Source: Kibdelosporangium sp. MJ126-NF4 (GTDB taxonomy: Bacteria > Actinomycetota > Actinomycetes > Mycobacteriales > Pseudonocardiaceae). Taken from it: DNA of 64,000 bases. Within the stretch, counting starts at the first letter, position 1. Each line of letters starts with the position of its first letter. Below are positions 44,812 to 53,600 of the stretch, piece after piece. The position numbers and the translations under genes are program-made. The notes under the pieces are model-generated. The model did no database searches and was not told where the DNA came from. It saw nothing but the letters and a program-made list of their open reading frames with translations. The DNA lies in the NCBI RefSeq assembly GCF_000826545.1, contig NZ_CDME01000010.1, forward strand, positions 369,019 through 433,018, given 5' to 3'.

Positions 44812-45612
44812 TCAGCCTGCCGGTGCTGGTACCAGGTCGAGAACCTCGCCCGGTGCCAGCACCCTGGTGGCCACGCCCAACCGGTTCGCCTCCGCCACAA
44901 AGGTTCCGGCCGGATCGTCGACCTGTTCGTACACGCCCTCCGCGTTGATCGCGTCGTAGTGGATCGGCACGGCCAGCCGGGTGGTGAGGATGTTCGCGGC
45001 CACGGCGGCCTGCTGCGGGTTCATGTCGGCGGGCAGGGGACTGGCGGGCTTGCGGTGCGGGAACGTGCACACAGCGCCGTTGGTCGGCAGGAAGACCGCG
45101 TCGAACGGACCGCAGCGCATCGCGATGTGCCACCAGAAGCCGTGGAACAAGGTGTCACCACCATGGAAGATCCGCACACCGTCGGCTTCGAGCACCCATG
45201 ACACCTGCGGGTCGCCGAAGCCGTCGACGGCGGGCACGGCGGTGGCCCGGAACGGGCCGCGGTCCACCGACTCCCATGGCTCGACCACCAGCCCGACCAG
45301 GTTCCGCTCGGCCAGTCCAGCCTCGGCGACCGCGGTGAAGGCGACTTCCAATGCGGTCCCCGTCATCGGGGCGGGCCTGAGGAACAGGCCGCCGCCTGCC
45401 AGCGCCGTGGCGAGCGTGGCGGCGTCGGTGTGGTCGGTGTGCAGGTGGGTGACCATGGCCAAGTCCACCGGGCCCTCCGGCGTGAGCAGGGGAGTCAGCG
45501 GGGGACCGACGTACTTGTCGATCCCGGCCATGTCGGTCACCGCGTCGATGACCGCCCGGTGGCCGTCCGCCTCGATCTCCAGTCCTGCCCAGCCCAGACT
45601 GCGAATCCGCAT
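44812..45612 (-). CDS. Metallo-beta-lactamase-fold hydrolase (UlaG-like)
   Basis: This 266-residue MBL-fold protein starts MRIRSLGWAGLEIEADGHRAVIDAV. The metal motif is MVTHLHTDHTDA, and GGDTLFHGFW is a further ligand segment. It belongs to the lactonase UlaG-like group of predicted hydrolases. The ATG at 45612 follows GAAGGGA; longer readings lack support. It is divergent from a TetR regulator across a palindromic operator, suggesting that regulator controls it. Confidence 0.87.
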   Translation of the reverse strand: MRIRSLGWAGLEIEADGHRAVIDAVTDMAGIDKYVGPPLTPLLTPEGPVDLAMVTHLHTDHTDAATLATALAGGGLFLRPAPMTGTALEVAFTAVAEAGLAERNLVGLVVEPWESVDRGPFRATAVPAVDGFGDPQVSWVLEADGVRIFHGGDTLFHGFWWHIAMRCGPFDAVFLPTNGAVCTFPHRKPASPLPADMNPQQAAVAANILTTRLAVPIHYDAINAEGVYEQVDDPAGTFVAEANRLGVATRVLAPGEVLDLVPAPAG

Positions 45613-45658
45613 CGGATGTGTTCCCTTCGTCGTGATCTGCCGACAACGACGACGATAG

Positions 45659-45672
45659 CGAACGATCGTTCG
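45659..45672. promoter_or_regulatory. Perfect 14-bp palindrome, probable TetR operator
   Basis: CGAACGATCGTTCG is a perfect palindrome in the 87-bp region between the MBL gene and the divergent TetR gene. It is followed by TAAGGTAAATAG, a possible -10 region. The size and position fit autoregulation by the adjacent TetR protein and repression of the MBL gene. Confidence 0.7.
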
Positions 45673-45699
45673 TAAGGTAAATAGGCTAGACTGGCCGAC

Positions 45700-46314
45700 G
45701 TGAGCCCACGCCGATCCGCCGACGACACCATGGCCACCCGCGAGAAGATCATCGACAGGGCTCGCCTGCTCGCGGCCAACGAAGGCCTTGAGGGCATCAC
45801 CATCGGCAGGCTCGCGGACGACCTCGGCATGAGCAAAGCGGGCGTGATCGGCCCCTTCGGCTCCAAGGAAGCGCTGCAACTGGAGACGTTGGACGCCGCC
45901 GTCACCCTGTTCCGACACGAGGTGATCGACCGTGTCGCGGAAACGCGACCAGGGCTCGAACGTCTACTGCGGCTCTGCGAAGCCTGGCTGGACTACCTGG
46001 CCAACGGCCGAGTCTCACCCGGTGGCTGCTTCCTGACCGCCGCGTCCAGCGAGTTCGACGGCAGACCGGGCCCAGTGCACGACAAGGTGGCCGAATTCAG
46101 CGCCCGTTGGCAGGCCTTCCTCAGAGCCGAAGCCCGAGCCGCGGTGGCCGCCGGAGACCTGCCAGCGGACACCGACTGCGCCCAGACAGCGTTCGAGCTC
46201 AACGCCATAGCCCTCGGCACGAACCAGCAAATCCAACTGCACCAGGACCCGAAGGCCCGCGAACGAGCCTGGCACGCGATGCGCCGAATCTGCGGCCAGA
46301 CTCCCTCACGGTAG
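45700..46314 (+). CDS. TetR/AcrR-family transcriptional regulator
   Basis: This 204-residue repressor has an N-terminal HTH (REKIIDRARLLAANEGLEGITIGRLADDLGMSKAGVIGPFGSKEAL) and a TetR_C-type ligand domain with GGCFLTAASSEFDGRPGPV. The GTG start is directly downstream of the 45659 palindrome. It ends in a 9-bp overlap with the convergent Lrp-type gene. It probably controls the divergent MBL hydrolase. Confidence 0.9.
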   Translation: MSPRRSADDTMATREKIIDRARLLAANEGLEGITIGRLADDLGMSKAGVIGPFGSKEALQLETLDAAVTLFRHEVIDRVAETRPGLERLLRLCEAWLDYLANGRVSPGGCFLTAASSEFDGRPGPVHDKVAEFSARWQAFLRAEARAAVAAGDLPADTDCAQTAFELNAIALGTNQQIQLHQDPKARERAWHAMRRICGQTPSR

Positions 46315-47289
46315 AACCGCGCCACGACTGAGCTGTGCCGGGCCGACCGGGCCAGCGTGCTTCACCGTGTGCAGGACCGGAGAAGTCTCAATACTGGTGA
46401 TGGCAGGCAGCGCCAACCTGTTCACGAGATAGTCGTGCAAAGCCTGGGGGCTGGCACACAACGCGGTCGCCAGCAGGTTGGTCGGCCCGGTCGTGGCAGC
46501 GACAACCGCGAGCTCCTCATGCTCGGCCAAGATCCGCCCGATGCGGTCGACCTGAGCGGGAGGCATCGACATCCACAACATCGCCTTGGTCCGTTCACCG
46601 GGAAGGGCGACCGTGAGGTCGACGTCGAAGAACAGCGTCCCGTTCGCCCGCAGCTCAGTCAGACGCCGCGAAACCGTGGACTGCGACCACCCAGTCGCCT
46701 CGGCAAGCGCGGCATAGCCCGCCCGGCCGTCATGGAGCAACGCGCTCAAAAGACGGTGTTCACCAGCATCCAGTTCCGACGGCGACCCGGTCGGCGGCGA
46801 AGGAGTGAGCGCTGCGATCTGATCCGAGCCAAGCGCGCTGGTGCGCCCGTGCCACGTGGTCGGGCCACCGAGATACATGTGCAGCATGCAGTGCGCGGAC
46901 ACAGCGGTGATGCTCGCGGTACGCGGGATGTCGCGGAGCAGCAACGCATGCGCCTGGTCCGCTCCGGGCAACGCGCGAACGATCGCGGAGATCTCCGTAC
47001 CACCGGATGTCAACTGCACCCACGACGTGTCCGCTCGCCTGGCCAGCGCGTGCGCGATGTCCTGCGCACTGGCAGCACCGGCGGTGAGCCGCACAATCCA
47101 CTGCTGGTGCCCGTCGAGATTGGGAGCGGGCAGACCGACCACACGTAACCCGACCTCGGCCCGCATCCGCTGATAGCGACGAATGACGGTCTGCGCCGAG
47201 ATACCGAGCACGTCAGCGAGTCGGCTGAACGGCACCCGCCCATCGAGATGCAGAGCGTGAACCAGAGAACGATCCAGCTCATCAAGCAT
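46306..47289 (-). CDS. Lrp/AsnC-family regulator with two HTH domains
   Basis: This 327-residue protein has two AsnC-type winged helices, one at the N-terminus (LDELDRSLVHALHLDGRVPFSRLADVLGIS) and one near residue 180 (AGEHRLLSALLHDGRAGYAALAEATGWSQSTVSRRL). Each is followed by an RAM-like ligand region. The ATG at 47289 has GGGAGA upstream. It is divergent from the DHA2 exporter and probably regulates it in response to an amino-acid-like effector. Confidence 0.87.
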   Translation of the reverse strand: MLDELDRSLVHALHLDGRVPFSRLADVLGISAQTVIRRYQRMRAEVGLRVVGLPAPNLDGHQQWIVRLTAGAASAQDIAHALARRADTSWVQLTSGGTEISAIVRALPGADQAHALLLRDIPRTASITAVSAHCMLHMYLGGPTTWHGRTSALGSDQIAALTPSPPTGSPSELDAGEHRLLSALLHDGRAGYAALAEATGWSQSTVSRRLTELRANGTLFFDVDLTVALPGERTKAMLWMSMPPAQVDRIGRILAEHEELAVVAATTGPTNLLATALCASPQALHDYLVNRLALPAITSIETSPVLHTVKHAGPVGPAQLSRGAVLP

Positions 47290-47411
47290 GGCTGATTCTC
47301 CCATGAGGCAGCCGAGCGCGGCAATTCCTTGCATCAGCGCCCGTGTGAGTGGAGTTTTCCACCTCCCGCCGCAGAGACTGCGCCGAAGAACATCAACAGG
47401 GGAGAAAACGG

Positions 47412-48746
47412 ATGAACTACCGGTGGCGCTGGACCGGCCTGGCCGCAGTGCTGGTCGCGGAAGCGATGAACCTGCTGGACAGCACGGTCGTGCAGGTGGC
47501 GGCCCCTGTCATCCACCGCGAACTGGGCGGATCAACCGCTCAGGTGCAGTGGTACACGGCCGCGTACACACTGCCCTTCGCGGTACTGCTGATAACGGGC
47601 GGAAGGGTGGGTGACATCGCAGGCAGGCGAAGAACCTTCCAGTGGGGAGTAGCAGCCTTCGCGGTGACCTCGGCGGTGTGCGCGGGAGCGACAGAGCCCT
47701 GGCTCCTGATCCTCGCCCGCGCACTACAAGGAGTTGCGGCGGCACTGGTCATCCCGCAAACCTTCGGCCTGATCAAAGCAATGTTCAGAGGAGAGGAACT
47801 GGGCAGGGCACTGGGAACCATCGGCCCAGTGATGGGCCTGGCAGCGGTGTGCGGCCCAGTGATCGGCGGAATACTCACGGAAGGGACGTCGTGGCGAGCG
47901 GTGTTCCTGATCAACCTCCCCCTGTCGGCAGCGGTGCTCGCAATCAGCCCCCTGATCCAAGAAGACCGCGCACCGAAACGCCCCAAGCTGGACCTGGCCG
48001 GAACAGCGTTGGCAGCACTGGGAACCGGCCTCGTGGTGTACCCACTGATAGAGACCAACAAGGACGGATGGCCAGTACCCCCATGGCTGGTGATCACAGC
48101 AGGAGTAGTCATTTTGCTGCTGTTCGCAACACAACAACGACGCGGCGGATCGCTCATCGAGTCCAGCCTGTTCACCGACCGCCGTTTCCCAGCGGCACTG
48201 ATCACGTCGACCTTGTTCTTCGCGGCACTCACCGGACTGATGCTGGTGCTGGTGCTGCACATGCAACGGGACCAAGGCCTCGGCGCCCGCGCGGCCGGAT
48301 TGACGATGGCGCCATGGTCAATCGCCATGGGACTCGCTTCCTGGGCGGCAGGCGCCCACCTGGTGCCCCGCTACGGAAACCGGCCAATGTTCGCAGGAGC
48401 GGCCCTACTGCTAACAGGAGTACTCCTCCTCAACCTCCCGCAGCCGACAACCCTGATCGCACTGGCCATCGGCGGATGCGGAGCAGGACTCTTCGCAACC
48501 TCGTTCTTCACACTGGCGCTGAAGGACATCAGCCCGCAAGAAGCAGGCTCGGCAGCAGGACTTCTGAACGCGGTTCAACAACTGGGCGGAACCCTCGGAG
48601 TCGCCGTGCTGGGAAGCGTCTTCCTCAACGGGGGCTTCCTTGCAGCGCAATGGGTGGCAGCGGGCGTACTGGTGCCCGCCACAGCGGCCGCAGCACTGAT
48701 GATCCACAAGCGAATACCTGCACGCGTGCGCGCCGTGAAATGTTGA
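47412..48746 (+). CDS. DHA2-family MFS exporter
   Basis: This 444-residue multidrug-type transporter has MNLLDSTVVQVAAPVI in TM1, motif A GGRVGDIAGRRRTFQWG, and VMGLAAVCGPVIGGIL. About 14 hydrophobic stretches are expected. The ATG at 47412 has GGGGAGAA upstream. Codon use favours A-ending codons (GCA, GGA, CCA) more than neighbouring genes, hinting at a different origin. It is divergent from the Lrp-type regulator and precedes the secreted peptide gene by 56 bp. Confidence 0.92.
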   Translation: MNYRWRWTGLAAVLVAEAMNLLDSTVVQVAAPVIHRELGGSTAQVQWYTAAYTLPFAVLLITGGRVGDIAGRRRTFQWGVAAFAVTSAVCAGATEPWLLILARALQGVAAALVIPQTFGLIKAMFRGEELGRALGTIGPVMGLAAVCGPVIGGILTEGTSWRAVFLINLPLSAAVLAISPLIQEDRAPKRPKLDLAGTALAALGTGLVVYPLIETNKDGWPVPPWLVITAGVVILLLFATQQRRGGSLIESSLFTDRRFPAALITSTLFFAALTGLMLVLVLHMQRDQGLGARAAGLTMAPWSIAMGLASWAAGAHLVPRYGNRPMFAGAALLLTGVLLLNLPQPTTLIALAIGGCGAGLFATSFFTLALKDISPQEAGSAAGLLNAVQQLGGTLGVAVLGSVFLNGGFLAAQWVAAGVLVPATAAAALMIHKRIPARVRAVKC

Positions 48747-48802
48747 CGCAATGTCGAGATGACATGGTTGGTTTGTATCAACCAATGACAGGAAAGGCGA
48801 CT

Positions 48803-49225
48803 ATGGACGCGCGACAACTTGCTTTCCTTGATGATGTCGAGACCGATTTGACCGCGTCAAAGCCCAGTTCGAAGGCGGCCGTCAGGCGGATCGGTGTCGC
48901 TGGTTCCGTGGCGGCAGCGGGGGCGGCGTTCTTCGCGCTGACCGCTGCTCCGGCGAGCGCTGCTCCGGCGGACACTGGTTCGGTCACGGTTGGTACTCAG
49001 TCCACCGGTGACGTAGGAGTACTGGAAACCTGCTTCCAGCCCAACCGTGTGGCGGCCAACCACCTGAAGCGCTGTGGGAATCCACTGGCGTCGGTGTCTT
49101 TCACCTACATCCGCACCGGCACGTGCGGCCCCGGCGGTAACGGGACCTTCTACGAATTCAATCGCTGGTACAGCAGCTCGTGTGGCAGCGCTGACATCGG
49201 CCCAGCCCGGACGCCCTGCTTCTGA
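48803..49225 (+). CDS. Small secreted Cys-containing peptide, candidate substrate of the adjacent glycosyltransferase
   Basis: This 140-residue protein has an unusual charged leader (MDARQLAFLDDVETDL), then a twin-Arg and hydrophobic stretch (VRRIGVAGSVAAAG, FFALTAAPASAA) that looks like an export signal. Cleavage would fall near residue 54. The mature part of about 87 residues has five Cys and is rich in Ser, Thr, Gly and Asn. An AGGAAAGG ribosome-binding site precedes the ATG. A perfect hairpin follows the stop, and then comes a SunS-like glycosyltransferase. A glycosylated peptide is an attractive but unproven reading, and a plain secreted protein is the alternative. Confidence 0.7.
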   Translation: MDARQLAFLDDVETDLTASKPSSKAAVRRIGVAGSVAAAGAAFFALTAAPASAAPADTGSVTVGTQSTGDVGVLETCFQPNRVAANHLKRCGNPLASVSFTYIRTGTCGPGGNGTFYEFNRWYSSSCGSADIGPARTPCF

Positions 49226-49236
49226 CTCCTGAGAGT

Positions 49237-49264
49237 ACTGCGCGCTGTCCGGACAGCGCGCAGT
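49237..49264. terminator. Perfect 28-bp palindrome between peptide gene and glycosyltransferase
   Basis: ACTGCGCGCTGTCC and its exact complement GGACAGCGCGCAGT form a 14-bp palindrome starting 12 bp after the peptide stop. It can fold into a GC-rich hairpin that terminates or attenuates transcription. That would raise peptide mRNA over downstream mRNA, a common arrangement for structural peptides. Confidence 0.75.
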
Positions 49265-49305
49265 GCCGGAGCCGCACCATCAAGGAAAGGTGATCGTGGC
49301 CGCCA

Positions 49306-50532
49306 GTGTCCTCATCAGACTGCCCCAATCCCTGGGTACGCCGACTCTTCCCGCCACTGCAGGCCCTGGAGCTCGGGAAGAATCCGGTGTCTCTCCCGAT
49401 CACCGTCGTGGTGCTGGCTCGGGACGAGGAGCGCTGTATAGCTCGTTGTCTGGACAGCGTGACAGGCCGGGGTTTCGACCGCGTCCTCGTGGTCGACTCC
49501 GGATCCGTCGATCGGACCATGAACATCGTCGACGACTACCGGCGGCACGGCGTCGAGTCGGTCCGGGTGCCGTGGCCGGGCTCGTTCGCCGAGCTGCGCA
49601 ACCACGCGATCGACCTGGTGGAGACTGGCTGGATCGTCTTCCTGGACGCCGACGAATGGCTCGAGGAACAGTCCGCCGACCAGCTCGGTCCGTGCCTGGC
49701 GTCGCTGTCCGCTGTCCAACGCCCGGAGCGGCTGGCATTCGCACCGATGATCCATCACCCTGACTCCAGCTTGAATGTCATCGACCTGCCGCGTGTTTTC
49801 CTGGCGGACAGTGGAATCCGCTATCGCGGTGCGCTGCACGAGTATCCGGTGCTGCCGGGGACGAACCAACCACCGGACCTGGTCGGGCTGGACATCTGGT
49901 TCCAGCACGACGGCTACCTCCCGGAGGTCGCCATCGCCAAGAACAAGATGGACCGCAACCTCGCGCTGCTGCGCACCGCCCGCGACGACGACCCGGACAA
50001 CCCGCGATGGCTGTACTACGTAGTCAAAGACGGCTTGCCGACCCTGAGCCACACACAACTCATCGACATCTGCACCGAACTGCGGGTGTTCGCCGAGCGC
50101 GACATGCCCACCGGCGACCGACGTACCGCCCGCGAGTACTACCGCCTCGCGCTGTGCGAGGCGTGCCAGGGACTCGCGGTCGTCGGTGACTGGGACACCG
50201 TCCGCCGCTACAGCGACGAAATGGGCGGCCCGGACGCTCACTACTACCACGCGATGGCCGAACTGATCACGGATGCGCCCGATGAACGCGACCTGCTGGA
50301 CACAATTCGACTGCGCCGCGATGAGAAGTGGGTGTCCACCAGCAACCTCTGCACCTCCGGCCGACACTTGGACGCGCTGATCGTCAGCCTGCTGGCTCGG
50401 TTCCGCGGCGCATCCGCCGCCGAACGCTACCGCGAACTCTGCCTACCATGGTCCGACGTGTTCTTCGCGGAATCGGCGATGCGAACGTACTTGTGGGAGC
50501 CGTACGCGGGTTCCGCCGCAAGGCGATCGTGA
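49306..50532 (+). CDS. GT2-family glycosyltransferase, SunS-like
   Basis: The 408-residue protein has a GT-A catalytic domain: ITVVVLARDEERCIARCLDSV, then Asp114-x-Asp116 in WIVFLDADEW, and RGALHEYPVLPG. A helical TPR-like C-terminus follows, with DNPRWLYYVVKD. The order and spacing of these blocks parallel SunS, the peptide S-glycosyltransferase of sublancin. The start is uncertain: GTG at 49306 lacks a close ribosome-binding site, while GTG at 49387 has GGAAG 6 bp upstream. It lies directly downstream of the secreted Cys-containing peptide. Other members glycosylate unrelated acceptors. Confidence 0.82.
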   Translation: MSSSDCPNPWVRRLFPPLQALELGKNPVSLPITVVVLARDEERCIARCLDSVTGRGFDRVLVVDSGSVDRTMNIVDDYRRHGVESVRVPWPGSFAELRNHAIDLVETGWIVFLDADEWLEEQSADQLGPCLASLSAVQRPERLAFAPMIHHPDSSLNVIDLPRVFLADSGIRYRGALHEYPVLPGTNQPPDLVGLDIWFQHDGYLPEVAIAKNKMDRNLALLRTARDDDPDNPRWLYYVVKDGLPTLSHTQLIDICTELRVFAERDMPTGDRRTAREYYRLALCEACQGLAVVGDWDTVRRYSDEMGGPDAHYYHAMAELITDAPDERDLLDTIRLRRDEKWVSTSNLCTSGRHLDALIVSLLARFRGASAAERYRELCLPWSDVFFAESAMRTYLWEPYAGSAARRS

Positions 50533-50540
50533 GCGAACGG

Positions 50541-50580
50541 ACCGGCGCCGCACCGGGCGAGTGGCCGGTGCGGCGCCGGT
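50541..50580 (+). terminator. Perfect 16-bp stem-loop after the SunS-like gene
   Basis: The arm 50541-50556 (ACCGGCGCCGCACCGG) pairs exactly with 50565-50580 around an 8-nt loop, starting 9 bp after the glycosyltransferase stop. It is a strong GC-rich terminator candidate. Confidence 0.8.
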
Positions 50581-50639
50581 GTGCGCCCGCGTTCTCTCCC
50601 TGCTTCCAATGTGAACCCGGACGCGATCCCGCCGGATCC

Positions 50640-50673
50640 GGTCCGGTCTTCCATCGTCGGAGAAGACCGGACC
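50640..50673 (-). terminator. Perfect 12-bp stem-loop after the protease gene
   Basis: GGTCCGGTCTTC (50640-50651) and GAAGACCGGACC (50662-50673) form a perfect stem with a 10-nt loop. It lies 20 bp past the stop of the minus-strand metalloprotease. Confidence 0.8.
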
Positions 50674-50692
50674 AGGGTGGGTCGGCGGGCGA

Positions 50693-53600
50693 CTAGACGG
50701 TCACACTCCAACTGTCGAGCATCCCGGTGTCACCGGGCCCGTAGTCGTACATCGCCAGCTGCCACCGTCCCGTAGCTGATCCCATGACGCCGGGCACGGT
50801 GAACGTGGCGGCGCCGTTCCATGGTGTGCACACGTTGCCACCGGCGTTCTTCACCGGATAGATCTGACCGGACGGGGCGACCAGGGAGATACCGATGTCC
50901 TCGGCGCAGGTGTGCTGCACCGTGACGTTCACGGTGACGGGGTTAGCCGCCGCACCATCGGCAGTCGACGTCACCGGACTGAAGATCTGCTGCTGGTCCA
51001 TGATCGGGAAGTCGGCATCGTTGGTGAAAGTCCGCTCGTTGCCCGGACCGCCGCTTTGGACAGTCAGGGAGAACGTCGCCGTGCGGACCACGGTTCCACT
51101 GGCGGTGATGGTCACGGTGTACGCCCCTGCGGCAGTGCCCGCTGTCGTGGTGACGGTCAGCGTGGACGAACCACCCGTTGTCACCGATGTCGGGCTCAGG
51201 CTCGCTGTCGGCCCACCAGGCGACACGTTCGCAGTCAACGAGAGCGTCTGCGAGTTGCCGCTGACGAGCGCCGAGCTGACCGTGGCAGACGTCGCCTGGC
51301 CCGCGCTGACCGTGGCACTCGACGGGTTGACCGAGATCGAGAAGTCACTGCCGCCGGTTCCCTGCACGGTGAGCGTGTAGGTCGCCGTACGGGTGACGGA
51401 CTTCCCGGTTCCGGTGATCGTGATCGTGTAGTTCCCCGCCGGTGTTCTCGATCCCGTCGAGATGCTCATCGTGGCCGCGTTGCCCGCGTTGACCGACGCC
51501 GGGGCGAACGTCACCAACGGACCACTGGGCGAGACAGTCGAGGTCAGGTCGATCACCTGACTGTTGCCCTTGATCACCGAGGTGTTGATGCTGGCCGCAG
51601 TGGACTGTCCCGGTTGGACCGACCCGGACGACGGGTTCGGGCCGAGGGTGAAGTCGTCGCCTGGTGCGGGGCTGCTGCCGACGGCGACCTTCCACACCGC
51701 CCACGCGATCGCGTCCGAGCTGCGGTCCAGTGCGGTGGTGTCGATGTTGGCCGGGTAGCTGTCACACGCCTGGTGGTAGCACCGGTCGAACGCCTGGCCC
51801 GAAGTGCCGCCCCACTTCTGGGCCTGCGCCGCGGACTTGGTCGCCGACGCGCCGGTGGACAGGAACGACGTGGTGATGCCCGCGTTGCGGAACGACCCGT
51901 CGTCGCTGCAGCACTCGCTCATCTCCTCGGTTCCGACGTTGATGGAATCGAAGTACCCCTTCAGGTTCGCCGACAACGGCGAATTGACACCGTAGAGGAA
52001 GTAGCCCGGGTTCGGCGAGCCGACCATGTCGAAGTTGAAGTATCCCTTGATCTTCGATCGTTCTGCCGCGGGCAGTTGGCCCACGTAGAACTTCGAGCCG
52101 TTGAGACCTTGCTCCTCGTCGGTCCACCACGCGAACCGGACATGGTTGAGCATCGTCGGGTTGGTCTGGGCCAGCTTCAGCGCCACTTCGAGCTGGGCGG
52201 CGGAACCCGTGCCGTTGTCGTTGATTCCCGGCCCTGCCGCGACACTGTCGAGGTGGGCACCGAACATGTACACGTTGTCCGCGCTGCCACCCGGCCAGTC
52301 GGCGACCAGGTTCGGGCCAGCACCCGAGGAACAGCCGGATGTGCAGTTCTGCCGGGACACCGAGAAACCGGCGCTCTGCAGCTTCTGCTCGATGTAGGAC
52401 ACCGAAGCGGTGTAACCGGCGCTGGTAGCCCGGCGGGTACCGCCGTTGTTGGTCGCGATCGTCTGCAGTTGCTGCAGATGGGCCTTGACGTTGTCCACGC
52501 TGATGTCAGGTGGTGCGCCCGGTCCAGGCCCGCCGGGACCGACAGTCAGGTTGTAACTCGTTGTTCGGGTAACACTTCCCGCGCCGGTGACGGTCACGGT
52601 GAACGAACCGCTCGTGGCGGTGTTGGTGGCCGAGATCGTCATCGTCGACGTGTTGCCCGACTGGATCTGCTGCGGGTTGAGGCTGACGCTGACACCTGGG
52701 TTGGACGGCGAGACGGTCGCGGACAGGTTCACGTTCTGCGCGCTACCGCCGGTGACCGTCGTGTTGACGGTCGCCTGTACCGACGAACCGGGCTGAACCG
52801 AGCCCGCGCCTGGCGACACGGACATCGAGAAGTCGTTGCCGGTGCTGGTGCACGTCGGTTCGCCGGACTGAGCGGCGAGACTGACCGCGTCCCACGCGTC
52901 CTTGACCTTCTTGTACAGGCCGCACGAGGAGTCGAGGTTCTTCGCCGCGGTCAGCGTCAGGACCCGGTATCGGGCGTAGTCGGAGTTGGACGTCTTCTGC
53001 AGCATCGCGTTGTAGAAGATCCTGCCCGCTTCCTGGATGCCGATCCCGGTCAGCGTGCTGCCGTTGCAGGACGCGCTGGACGGCTTGCCGCCGCCGGGGT
53101 TCGTGCCCTCCGCGAGCAGGTAGAACCAGTGGTTGCCGACGCCCGCGGCGGTGTGGGTCGGCATGCTGGGCACCGAGCTGGAGTAGCAGTCCGGGTGACC
53201 GGAGATGGTCGAGGGCTTGTACATGTTGCGGATCGGCCCGTTGCCCTGCAGGTTGGCCAACTCGCCGACGGTGTAGTCCGGTGTGTCCGCGGGGTTGTTC
53301 ATGTAGTGCTCGGTCAGCGCCCCCCAGACGTCCGCGACGAACTCGCCGGTGGACTGCCCGGAGAAGCCACCACCCGTCTTGGTGTCCAGGCCGTGCCCGA
53401 ACTCGTGCGCGACCACGTCCGCCGCGGTGATCCACTGCCTTGCCGAGTTCCAGCCGAAGACCGCCCCATCGGGGTTGTTCTGGTGTCCCCAGTACGCGTT
53501 GACCTCGTTCAGGCCTACGATCGCGTCCGCCCAGTTGCCCTGACCGTCGAGGCCGTTGCGGCCGTACCAGTTCTTCAGCAGGTCCCACTCGCCCGCGCCG

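Noticed and set aside
49263..49763. A separate gene starting at GTG 49296 behind AAGGAAAGG
   Set aside because: The ribosome-binding site spacing is good, but the frame soon becomes shadow sequence over the glycosyltransferase; it may hint at an uncertain start or sequence error.
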